Of a DNA stretch of 64,000 nucleotides, positions 1-7,857 are shown one piece after another. A program made the position numbers and the translations under genes. The notes below the pieces were generated by a model. It was not told the origin of the DNA and did not search any database. It was given only the letters and a program-made list of their open reading frames with translations. The DNA is taken from the NCBI GenBank assembly GCA_041737835.1, contig JBGSQY010000040.1; one strand, given 5' to 3'. Each line of letters begins with the position of its first letter. Position 1 is the first letter of the stretch. The stretch comes from Bythopirellula sp041737835 (GTDB taxonomy: Bacteria; Planctomycetota; Planctomycetia; Pirellulales; Lacipirellulaceae).

Positions 1-87
1 GGCTGACATAGAGGCGCCACTTCGTGGCTTAAGAATGGTTGATCTGCGATCCTGCGCCACCAGCGGTCGTCGACTTTTTGGCTTCGT

Positions 88-1413
88 TCAAATCCCAAAC
101 TGCCGCAGCACGATATCGGCCACGTCAGTATCGGCCAAGGGTTGCTCCACGAACACGCCGCGTTCGCTGCAGAGCAACACGCCGCGCTGGTTGGGCTGCC
201 GCGCGGGGACACCGTGGGAACCGCGGACTAAACTCGCGTCCAGCGGAATGCCCTTGTTGATGGAGTCCCAAAACATTTCGACGGGATCGTAGCCCGGCTT
301 GCGATGGATATCGACCGTCCGAGCAAACGCGGGGGCCAGCAGATCATCGAACCACCAATAGTAGGCTTGCCAACTGTTGGGCGAGGAAATCAGCACCACA
401 TCGCCAGCCAGCTCGTGATTGAGCTCGTACTTGTCGAGTTCCGCGTGTGGCACGACCTCCGCGATGCCTTCCCGGTCGGCGAAAAGCTCACAGACTTTTG
501 CGATTACCGCGGGATCGCGATTCTGAACGAACACGTGCGAGAATTGATGATCGACCAGCGCCCAGGCTTGGCTTGCAGCGACATCAAGCAGTTCGCGGCC
601 ATCTTCCAACTTCACTTGCAACAGGCCCGCTTCACGGAGCAAGCGGTTGGGGTACGTGACATGATCGACCGGCGTGATCGTATATTCACTCGCCACGAGC
701 CACAGCGGTTTTACATCCTTGTAGGCTGCTGAAAAACCGTCGACCAACCGGCCAATCTGCTCATCGAGTTCCGCCACGGCTCGCAGCGCAGCGGGGCTGT
801 CGGGGCCTTCTTTTTGAGCAGCGTAATCGAGATGTGACAGATATATATAAAACAGATTGGGCTGATAACGCTCGGCGGCGAAGAGGGCCGATGTGACGAT
901 CCACTCCGTGGATTTGATGTTGGCAAACGGCCCCCAAAAATGCTGCAGCGGGAAGTGGCCGAAGTTTTCGAGTAACTCAGGGTAGAGCGACTCGGGTTTC
1001 GTATAGCACCAGAGCGATTCGCTGCCGTCAGGATTGTGTTTGGGTGCTGGCCAGCAAATGACGTCCGCACCGGCACCGATGCAATGCAGCGGAAACCAAG
1101 CCGCGGCGGTAAGTTCGGGATTCTGCTCGTGCATCAAATCCCATAGTTGTGGCCGCTGGATACAACTATTCGGCGAGGTCCACATCTCGACCTGATTGGT
1201 GTCGCGAAAGAAAAATCCGTTCGACACCACGCCATGCTCATTCGGCATGAGCCCGGTCGTCATGTTGGCTTGCACAGTGCAAGTCACACCGGGAAAACTT
1301 GGCACAAGCTCCGTGGAATCGCCGTCACTTACGAGTGCGGACAGGCGCGGCATCAAAGCAAGGTCTTGCCGTCGCAGACCGGGAACCGAGAGTAAGACAA
1401 CATATTCAGACAT
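88..1413 (-). CDS. Alkaline phosphatase superfamily protein (nucleotide pyrophosphatase-like), EboF-like
   Basis: 441 residues, last gene of a four-gene minus-strand operon, starting 2 bases after the preceding gene. It resembles the type I phosphodiesterase/nucleotide pyrophosphatase branch of the alkaline phosphatase superfamily: the N-terminal segment SFPGVTCTVQANMTTG carries the probable Thr nucleophile, followed by EHGVVSNGFFFRD, a central SHLDYAAQ metal-ligand segment and a late SHGVP motif. The usual first metal-binding Asp in the opening strand (DGL) reads VPGL here, which is odd. In ebo clusters a protein of this class (EboF) accompanies UbiA-like and TIM-barrel proteins. The family assignment is firm; substrate and ebo membership are inference. 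Confidence 0.75.
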   Translation of the reverse strand: MSEYVVLLSVPGLRRQDLALMPRLSALVSDGDSTELVPSFPGVTCTVQANMTTGLMPNEHGVVSNGFFFRDTNQVEMWTSPNSCIQRPQLWDLMHEQNPELTAAAWFPLHCIGAGADVICWPAPKHNPDGSESLWCYTKPESLYPELLENFGHFPLQHFWGPFANIKSTEWIVTSALFAAERYQPNLFYIYLSHLDYAAQKEGPDSPAALRAVAELDEQIGRLVDGFSAAYKDVKPLWLVASEYTITPVDHVTYPNRLLREAGLLQVKLEDGRELLDVAASQAWALVDHQFSHVFVQNRDPAVIAKVCELFADREGIAEVVPHAELDKYELNHELAGDVVLISSPNSWQAYYWWFDDLLAPAFARTVDIHRKPGYDPVEMFWDSINKGIPLDASLVRGSHGVPARQPNQRGVLLCSERGVFVEQPLADTDVADIVLRQFGI

Positions 1414-1415
1414 TG

Positions 1416-2255
1416 TTAATTCGTGCGTTTGATAAGTGGTTTCAAAAAATCAAAAGACTGCTGTGCCACAGCGGGTCCAACGTGACAGTGGCGGCTGAGT
1501 TCCACGTTGAGCGGTCCATCATAACCCACTTCACACAGTGCGGCGACAATGGGTGGAAAGTCCATTTCCCCTTCGCTAAACATCAAATGCTCGTGAACAC
1601 CGGCGCGCATATCCTCGATGTGTATGTTGGCAAGGCGGTGATGCCAGTTGCGAATCACATTGGCAATCGGAACTTCTCCCAGGCAATGCAAATGGCCTAC
1701 GTCGAGTGTGAGCATCAGTTGTGGAGAATTGATCTGATCGAGCAATTCTAGAAAACTGGCCATCGTGTCGATGAGCATTCCCGGCTCGGGTTCAAACGCC
1801 AGGACGACGTTCTTTGCGTTGGCATAGTCGAGAACGACTCGCAAACCTTCAACCAAACGCTCCATGGCCGCCGCGCGCGATTCACCTGTCGGTAAAATCC
1901 CCGACCAGAGCGATACGCATGCGCTGCCCAGTTCAGCGGCGATGTCGATGGATTTTTTCAGAAAGTCGATGCGGATCTCGCGATCGGCCGCATTGGCTGT
2001 CAGCAATGTTGGCTCGTGCTTGAGCCGTGGATTCAGCAGATAACGCGCCCCGGTTTCGATGACGGAAGTCATCTCGTGCTTTTCGAGCAAAGATCGAGAC
2101 TCTGCCAACTCTTCACGAAAATGCGAACCATACGGATTGAGCGTCGCGTGATCGAGCGTGATCGCCACGCTGCGATAGCCAATCTCGGCCAGCAATTCAA
2201 TCGACGCTGGCAGGCTATGATGGGCTAATCCATTCGTGTTGTAACCTAGTCGCAT
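1416..2255 (-). CDS. Sugar phosphate isomerase/epimerase-type TIM-barrel protein (EboE-like?)
   Basis: 279 residues from the ATG chosen here; a TTG six codons upstream (2273) is possible. It is a xylose-isomerase-like TIM barrel (AP endonuclease 2 family). Visible metal-site features are the strand-end Glu in AFEPEPGML, the LTLDVGHLHC segment with Asp and His, NIHIEDMRAGVHEH and a C-terminal NVELSRH. Such proteins isomerise or epimerise sugars or cyclitols using a divalent metal. It sits between the UbiA-like and phosphatase-like genes and is probably cotranscribed with both. The second epimerase at the head of the operon is only distantly similar, so the two probably act on different intermediates. 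Substrate unknown. Confidence 0.8.
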   Translation of the reverse strand: MRLGYNTNGLAHHSLPASIELLAEIGYRSVAITLDHATLNPYGSHFREELAESRSLLEKHEMTSVIETGARYLLNPRLKHEPTLLTANAADREIRIDFLKKSIDIAAELGSACVSLWSGILPTGESRAAAMERLVEGLRVVLDYANAKNVVLAFEPEPGMLIDTMASFLELLDQINSPQLMLTLDVGHLHCLGEVPIANVIRNWHHRLANIHIEDMRAGVHEHLMFSEGEMDFPPIVAALCEVGYDGPLNVELSRHCHVGPAVAQQSFDFLKPLIKRTN

Positions 2256-2286
2256 CAATCGATTGTCCGCCAATGTCGGTGCACGC

Positions 2287-3207
2287 TCAAGTCATTGCGA
2301 TTCGGCGTGCGAGTAGCTTCGTGGGTATCCAAAAACTGAGGACGATCAACCCAGCCATCCAACCCGCCGCCAGTGTGGCGACGGCTGCATCGATCAGCAG
2401 AAACGCGCCAATCAAACTGCCAACGGTTTGACGAACTGACATTTGATTTGGAGCCATAAGTAGCGTGTAAGCCAAAGAGATTTCCCAACTCAACAGCGCC
2501 AACCAAACGAGAAACCACGCTTTGAGCGAAACTGCCGTCGCTTCCATGGCCAGTGGCAAACCAACGATCCAAAAGAGGGTCAAGATCACGGCGATACAGC
2601 CAGCCCACAAATCCAGGTGGTCGATCGAATCCGCTTCGTGCCGGGCAATCCGAGTGAGCCCATACGTGTGGAAGAAGAGCCCCCACGCCAACAGCCAAGC
2701 ACTCGACCAGTCGCCGGACATCGTTCCCGCAATACTCGCCCCCAGCAGCACATTCATCATGCGGCAGCCAGCCATCGCCAGTGGCCCCCACCGCGTGGAC
2801 TTCAGGCCAACATTGTAACCAACGATTGTTGCCGCCAGGGCCAAGGCGATCTGCGTTGTTAACCATTGATGCGTGAGCCAACTCACAACATAAGCCACAA
2901 AAACTCCACCAGCAAGCAAACTCATTCCCACCCATTTCGCTGCCTGCTTGGAAATTCGCTCCGCTGGAATCGGCCGTTCGGGACGCTCTTTGGCATCGAG
3001 CGCGGCATCGCATACGTCGTTGAGGACCACCCCCGCTTCGTACAGCATGACCGAAGCAACGATCAACAGCAGCAGCGGCGTGAGCGGTTGCCAACCGCGA
3101 TTGATTAACAGATACCCAGCAATGACGTTCGACGCCGCGGTGAACACATTGGCGGCTCGCAGGATTTGCCACCACGCCGGCCAATCAATCGGGCGGGAAG
3201 AACTCAC
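2287..3207 (-). CDS. UbiA-family prenyltransferase, EboC-like
   Basis: 306 residues, strongly hydrophobic with about eight membrane segments. The first Asp-rich motif of UbiA prenyltransferases is present as VLNDVCDAALDAKERPERP, which binds the Mg-diphosphate of the prenyl donor. The second Asp-rich motif is not recognisable (the segment reads YNVGLKSTRWGP), as in some EboC-type members. Its ATG overlaps the stop of the upstream epimerase gene by 4 bases (ATGA), suggesting translational coupling. The combination with two TIM-barrel proteins and an alkaline-phosphatase-like protein is what points to an ebo-type cluster. The prenyl acceptor is unknown. Confidence 0.82.
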   Translation of the reverse strand: MSSSRPIDWPAWWQILRAANVFTAASNVIAGYLLINRGWQPLTPLLLLIVASVMLYEAGVVLNDVCDAALDAKERPERPIPAERISKQAAKWVGMSLLAGGVFVAYVVSWLTHQWLTTQIALALAATIVGYNVGLKSTRWGPLAMAGCRMMNVLLGASIAGTMSGDWSSAWLLAWGLFFHTYGLTRIARHEADSIDHLDLWAGCIAVILTLFWIVGLPLAMEATAVSLKAWFLVWLALLSWEISLAYTLLMAPNQMSVRQTVGSLIGAFLLIDAAVATLAAGWMAGLIVLSFWIPTKLLARRIAMT

Positions 3208-4067
3208 GGCGACTCCGCGATGCCGAGAACGTTGAGCGCGTTCGTGAGAAACGTGCGTGCTTCCTGGGCGGCTTTATCCGGCGAGTGAATATAGGGATAA
3301 AGCTCCACGGTTAGCCAGCCTTGATAACCGGTCGCCGCGATCGCGCGGAGCGTGGCGGGAAAATCAATCGCGCCGTGGCCAGGGATCAGATGATTATGAA
3401 CGCGGGTGGCGGCAATGTCTTCCAAGTGATAATGAACCGTGTGAGGAGCCATCCGTGCGACCCAATCCTGTGGGTCTTCGCTCACACAGTAAGCATGTCC
3501 CACATCGAAATTCAGTCCTACCAGTGGCGAATCAAGCCGCGAGACAAATTCCAGGTATTCCTCAAACCGCTCGATGTACAACTCGGGCTCAGGTTCGATG
3601 AGCAGCATTACGCCCAATTGTTCGGCCACTTCAACGCAGGGCATCACTTCTTCATAAAAGATGTTGCCCGCTTGCTCGCGTGTTTGTTCGGGCGCAAGGT
3701 GCCCCCCGGGTTCGGTCGTGATGTGCGGCGCGCCCAAATCGGCAGCCAATTGTAAGGCACGCTTGGTGTGTTCGCGGCGAATCGCACGATAATGCGGATC
3801 GGGATCGGTCCAACCCGGGTGCCAATAGGGTTGCCGCGGATCGCCGACGGCGTTCATCATAAAGGCGTTGATGTTAGAGATCGTCAGCTGGTAATCATCT
3901 AAACATTGCCGAATCGCTTCGCGGCGTTCGGGCAGCAAGCCCGCGGGCCAAGCGTGCGGCACGTCGGCCAGCAATTCAATGCCGCGATAGCCCATGCCTG
4001 CGATGCGGCGAATGGTTTCTTCAATGGAAAAGGCGAGGTAAGCGTTGGAGCTGAAGGCGAGTTTCAC
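3204..4067 (-). CDS. Sugar phosphate isomerase/epimerase-type TIM-barrel protein
   Basis: 287 residues, first gene of the operon. Xylose-isomerase-like TIM barrel: begins MKLAFSSNAYLAFSIEETI, with metal-ligand segments LLIEPEPELY, LNFDVGHAYC, HYHLEDI and a terminal LTVELYPY. It overlaps the UbiA-like gene by 4 bases. The family contains isomerases, epimerases and inosose-type dehydratases that bind Mn or Mg. It differs clearly from the other barrel protein of the operon, so this is an old duplication or separate recruitment. A role in the same pathway is inferred from gene order only. Confidence 0.8.
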   Translation of the reverse strand: MKLAFSSNAYLAFSIEETIRRIAGMGYRGIELLADVPHAWPAGLLPERREAIRQCLDDYQLTISNINAFMMNAVGDPRQPYWHPGWTDPDPHYRAIRREHTKRALQLAADLGAPHITTEPGGHLAPEQTREQAGNIFYEEVMPCVEVAEQLGVMLLIEPEPELYIERFEEYLEFVSRLDSPLVGLNFDVGHAYCVSEDPQDWVARMAPHTVHYHLEDIAATRVHNHLIPGHGAIDFPATLRAIAATGYQGWLTVELYPYIHSPDKAAQEARTFLTNALNVLGIAESP

Positions 4068-4134
4068 GAGATTGTTCCGGCAAGCAAAAGCAGTAAGCGA
4101 TCTATTCTAATGTTCCAGGCCACGGCTGTTACCC

Positions 4135-5331
4135 CTATGTTTGCCGCTCGGCCAGGATCGCGATTTCTTTTTTACCATGCCGGGTGAGTAAAAGAGTGAG
4201 GGATTTGCTGCCGGAAAGCTTGAGTTTTTTACGCAGCTCTTCAGGCCGCACAGCGACGCCGCGCGTTTTGATTTCGAGTTCGCCGATTTGAAGCGCGTTG
4301 ATGTGCTTGACAAGGTCCGCCGTTCGCAGTGGCAGGACTTCGAGAACACGAAAACAGGATACTAGCGGATGCTCGACTTTTTGATCCGCCGTGAGATAAC
4401 TTTCACAGGGAGTCAGAACATGGCACTCAAGAGATTCGGCGAGCGAGCCCGTCAGCCGCGCGGCACGGATGGCTGGGTCGGTGTCGTACACGTAAGCGTC
4501 CACGCTGTCCGCGATATCGGCGGGTACATCGGGCTCTCCCACAAATGAAGCATGAGTCTCGGGGGTAACTAAAGTCGCACGACGTTTTCCCGGTGAGCGC
4601 GCTAAATCACCGAGCCAAGCCACTTGCTGCCGGCATTCGCGGTCGCGCGAGATCCATTCCAACTCGGCGCTTGCCTGCCATTCTGCAGAGAGTTCTGCCG
4701 CGGGGGCGAGTTTAATCGCTCCCGACGGGGATCGCTGCAACCAACTTTGAATGATTACTTCACTCGGCGAATGCCATTGGAATTGAATCGAACGACGGCC
4801 ATCGACACGGCGGTCGGGATCGAGGTGCCATTGTTCATCCGGCTGCGGGGGGTGTTCTTCGACAAGTCCGGTGCGCACATCGGTTTCCCGTTGCCATGCT
4901 CTCAAATTCGCCGCGGCGAAGAGCGCTATTTCAGGAGCACGGTCCCAACCAACCGTCGGTGCATGTCCCGCCAAGGCCATTAAATCCCCGCCGATCCCGC
5001 AGCAGTAGTCGACGATTGGTTGATCCGCACGAAATCGCTGAGCCTTATAGGCCGCGACCCAGCAGTCGGTCGCTTGTTGCAGGCCGATGTCGGTAAAGAA
5101 CATTTGCGCCGCAGGTTCACCAAATTTCTTGGCCGCTTTCTGCCGCAAAATCGCTTGTTCGGCGACAAGGCGTGCTCGCTCGCTGGAAAGTTCTTTGCGG
5201 AGTTGGTTTTGCAGCCGCGCCGACGTTTCCTGACCCGCGCATGCGGCAAGCCAGCGATGGGCCTCGTCGCTCACGAGCCACTGATAGTCGGCAAGATCGG
5301 TCAAGTTTTCCTCATTGTTACTACATGGCAA
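4135..5331 (-). CDS. SAM-dependent methyltransferase with THUMP-like C-terminal domain
   Basis: 398 residues, TTG start. The Rossmann methyltransferase SAM site is IVDYCCGIGGDLMALAG, followed by the second-strand acid in VGWDRAPE and a catalytic-loop-like LDPDRR. The C-terminal ~90 residues (CFRVLEVLPLRTADLVKHIN to the end) look like the THUMP-like domain that accompanies this methyltransferase family in Planctomycetes and Actinobacteria. That suggests RNA, perhaps tRNA, as substrate. It is transcribed away from the next plus-strand gene and is separated from the ebo-like operon by 67 bases. Substrate unproven. Confidence 0.72.
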   Translation of the reverse strand: MPCSNNEENLTDLADYQWLVSDEAHRWLAACAGQETSARLQNQLRKELSSERARLVAEQAILRQKAAKKFGEPAAQMFFTDIGLQQATDCWVAAYKAQRFRADQPIVDYCCGIGGDLMALAGHAPTVGWDRAPEIALFAAANLRAWQRETDVRTGLVEEHPPQPDEQWHLDPDRRVDGRRSIQFQWHSPSEVIIQSWLQRSPSGAIKLAPAAELSAEWQASAELEWISRDRECRQQVAWLGDLARSPGKRRATLVTPETHASFVGEPDVPADIADSVDAYVYDTDPAIRAARLTGSLAESLECHVLTPCESYLTADQKVEHPLVSCFRVLEVLPLRTADLVKHINALQIGELEIKTRGVAVRPEELRKKLKLSGSKSLTLLLTRHGKKEIAILAERQT

Positions 5332-5532
5332 GCGTGCCGGGGCCTGTCGCCACTATCAAGCAAACTGCACCGGCTATTCGGCGCCGGGGCAAGCAATGCA
5401 ACCCGGCGGTCGATAAAACTCAATAGGAACGGAGTCCTTAACCAGCGTGGCCTTGCCACGATTTTAGCCGATCACGTTCCTGACCCCCACCCGTCTCGTT
5501 GGCTGGGCGGTACAAATGTAGGCATTCTCAAT

Positions 5533-6381
5533 ATGTTCTCGCGAGCTTTGGCAATCCCCGTGATTTTGGGTGCGGCCGTGGCCGTGCCGTATTTCTCAAA
5601 AGGGACCGACGGCATCAAAGAGATGTGGAACTCGGCCAGCGCGACATCCCCGGCCGACGTTGATATAGCAGAAGTTCCGGAGGCCCGTCATTTCGATCCG
5701 TTGCCGCAAGGTCCGGGCCACGAAATCTATCCCATCAGCACTCCGCTCGAAGGCGATGCTAGTGCCAGCCTTGAAGAAGTGTTTCGCTTCGACGTGACCA
5801 AGGAATGGGTCTACCAGCGCTGGGCGCGTAAGTCGACGGCCCTGGCTGAGCTTGGCCTGTATGGTGTGCGCGTGCCGCTGGTGAGTGGAACACAGATTCA
5901 CGACATCGCGGGTTCGCTCACATACTTTTTTGATCGAGCGGGGCAGGTCCAACGGATTTCATTCAAAGGCCACACGGGTGATACAACCCGCGTTCTCGCG
6001 CTTGCGCAGCAAAAAGGATTGCAACAACAAATTTCTCCGATCGTGGGAGAGCAGCTTTTTCAAATGAAGCGTGGCGACGACGTGTTCAGCGAAGTCCGCA
6101 CCAAACCGTCGGCCGTTTTGTGGTCGAGTTCGCCGCACGATAGTTTTGCCGTCGAAATGGACCTGCAACGCCCGGAGGCCACGACGCCGCTGCCGCCGAA
6201 ACTCGCGCCGCTGCCGGAAGTGAAGGAATCCGCCACCACCGCAAAAGCTGAAGGCGCCGCAGAAACCGAAGCTCCTGAAGAACAAAAGAGCTTTTCAGAA
6301 TCGCTCAAGACATTCTTTCCCCGCAGTCGTATCCCCGCCGAGCAAGTGAAAAACTTGGAGCGGCAGGACCGCATCTGGTAG
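5533..6381 (+). CDS. Hypothetical protein with N-terminal membrane anchor
   Basis: 282 residues. The reading frame is open upstream to 5020, but that part overlaps the methyltransferase on the other strand; the ATG at 5533 is chosen because it directly precedes a hydrophobic signal-anchor (FSRALAIPVILGAAVAVPYF). Residues ~80-190 form a probable compact beta-rich domain (FDVTKEWVYQRW, LVSGTQIHDIAGSLTYFFD). The last ~80 residues are Pro/Ala/Glu-rich and probably disordered. Function not recognised; it resembles conserved planctomycete proteins of unknown role. It ends 30 bases before the acetyltransferase and may be cotranscribed with it. Confidence 0.65.
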   Translation: MFSRALAIPVILGAAVAVPYFSKGTDGIKEMWNSASATSPADVDIAEVPEARHFDPLPQGPGHEIYPISTPLEGDASASLEEVFRFDVTKEWVYQRWARKSTALAELGLYGVRVPLVSGTQIHDIAGSLTYFFDRAGQVQRISFKGHTGDTTRVLALAQQKGLQQQISPIVGEQLFQMKRGDDVFSEVRTKPSAVLWSSSPHDSFAVEMDLQRPEATTPLPPKLAPLPEVKESATTAKAEGAAETEAPEEQKSFSESLKTFFPRSRIPAEQVKNLERQDRIW

Positions 6382-6411
6382 TAAGTGTCGAACGCTTGGT
6401 ATGCTGCCGCG

Positions 6412-7317
6412 ATGAGTTCCATTGAAATATCGCGCTGTGCTGCCACCGATTTCCAAGCCGCGCTCAAGGTTCTGCACGACGGGCTTTCCGTCGATCAACA
6501 AGCGTCGCTGGTGCAGACGCTTGATTTGTTGCGCGGAGGTGACGAATCGATCTTTGCGGGTTTGCTGGTTGCCAAGTCTGATGGCCATTTGATCGCGGCC
6601 ACGTGGATCCAATTCACCCCCGGCCAAGCAGCAGTCGTGTGGCCGCCTGGGTTTGACAGCCCCGCCGCCAAGCAACTCTTCCAATCCGTCGGCGAACTTT
6701 TGGAGCAAAACCAGATCGCGCTCGCACAAATCGTGATCGCCGCCACAGAATCTGTTCGTGAAGACCTGCTCGCTGTTGGCGGATTTCACCGGCTTGTCGA
6801 TTTGGCGTATCTGACGCTCGAGCGGTCCAACTTTCCCAACTTCACCAACAGTCACACTTTGGAATTCTTGCCCCACGCGGACCAGCATCAGCATCGTCTG
6901 GAGATCGCAATTAAACAGTCGTACGACGGAACGCTCGATTGCCCCGAGTTGAACGATCTGCGCACGCCCGCCGAGGTGATCGACGGCTATAAGGTTCAAG
7001 GAGAGTTCAATCCCCAGAACTGGTTTCTTGTGCGGCACGAGAATCAAGATGTGGGTGTGTTGATCCTCGCCGAGCACCAACCGGGCGAATACTGTGAACT
7101 TGTATACATGGGTGTTACCCCCAACGCGCGTGGCCGAGGGTTCGGCGAGCAGATTGTGCGGTTTGCAATCGAACGGGCCAAGCAAATGAATGCCGAACGC
7201 TTAGTGCTGGCCGTCGACGAGCGCAATTCACCGGCATTTGAGTTATATCGCCAGCTCGGTTTTGTGATGTGGGATCGTCGTACGGTTTATGCCAGGTTGC
7301 GTGGCCGCGGCGTATAA
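6412..7317 (+). CDS. GNAT-family N-acetyltransferase
   Basis: 301 residues from the ATG at 6412; a GTG at 6385 would add nine residues. The C-terminal half has the GNAT acetyl-CoA core: strand CELVYMGVTPNARGRGFGEQ with the R-G-R-G-F-G pyrophosphate loop (about residues 235-250), then LVLAVDERNSPAFELYRQLGF, the usual final helix and strand. The N-terminal half is a degenerate GNAT-like domain. Acceptor substrate unknown. The next 540 bases are non-coding and lead to dnaA. Confidence 0.8.
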   Translation: MSSIEISRCAATDFQAALKVLHDGLSVDQQASLVQTLDLLRGGDESIFAGLLVAKSDGHLIAATWIQFTPGQAAVVWPPGFDSPAAKQLFQSVGELLEQNQIALAQIVIAATESVREDLLAVGGFHRLVDLAYLTLERSNFPNFTNSHTLEFLPHADQHQHRLEIAIKQSYDGTLDCPELNDLRTPAEVIDGYKVQGEFNPQNWFLVRHENQDVGVLILAEHQPGEYCELVYMGVTPNARGRGFGEQIVRFAIERAKQMNAERLVLAVDERNSPAFELYRQLGFVMWDRRTVYARLRGRGV

Positions 7318-7477
7318 ATGGACATGTTAAATTGGGCGAGTTGAAATTGTGTGTCACTCGCAAACGAAGGCCACAGGATTTTGTGGTGTCGCTTGCTAAC
7401 CCTCGGTTTCTCGACGATTTCGACAACTTCCACACGGCGATGAACGACCGCCGAGTCTCTCGTCACACACAAACAGA

Positions 7478-7486
7478 TTATCCACA
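7478..7486 (+). promoter_or_regulatory. DnaA box upstream of dnaA
   Basis: TTATCCACA, an exact match to the consensus DnaA box, lies 372 bases before the dnaA start. Only one perfect copy is visible in the 540-base non-coding stretch; TTTTTCCAAC at about 7510 is a weak relative. This fits autoregulation of dnaA, or a small piece of an origin. Confidence 0.6.
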
Positions 7487-7610
7487 GGGGTGGTCAGGGT
7501 TCGGAAAGAATTTTTCCAACTTTTTGCTCTCAGAAAGTGGCCAGAAATTGGGCTTTAGTGAACCGTCTGAAAAGGGACACGAGCACGGCAACAGTCAAGA
7601 CCTAGCAACC

Positions 7611-7624
7611 GAGTGCTAGCACTC
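7611..7624. promoter_or_regulatory. 14-bp perfect palindrome upstream of dnaA
   Basis: GAGTGCTAGCACTC is its own reverse complement and lies 234 bases before dnaA. The half-sites match the two arms of the HrcA-binding CIRCE element, but inverted in order and without the 9-base spacer. It is a plausible dimeric-regulator site; the binding protein is unknown. Confidence 0.4.
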
Positions 7625-7857
7625 TTAGAATCAGCCCCCACACAGGAATTGATTGGGCTGCCGATGGGGCAGGGAAACCGCGAGTCACCTTCTGATGGCG
7701 GAAAACGGTGACAGACGGACATGCCAGTTCGGCTGTGAGTTTTGGGCAATCTTTTTCTCCGATTTTCAAGCGGGAGTCAAGTTCTCGGAAATGAGGACTG
7801 CGAGTTATTGGATACTCGCCTTGGAAAGTCGATAATCGGATCTTGCAGGAAGTGAAC

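Noticed and set aside
2255..3184. 309-residue minus-strand frame overlapping the UbiA-like gene
   Set aside because: It is out of frame with the UbiA gene, has Cys/Trp-rich composition typical of a shadow frame and no family motifs.
7318..7857. Chromosomal origin of replication
   Set aside because: Only one perfect DnaA box and no evident AT-rich unwinding element cluster; dnaN and rpmH neighbours are missing, and skew cannot be computed here.
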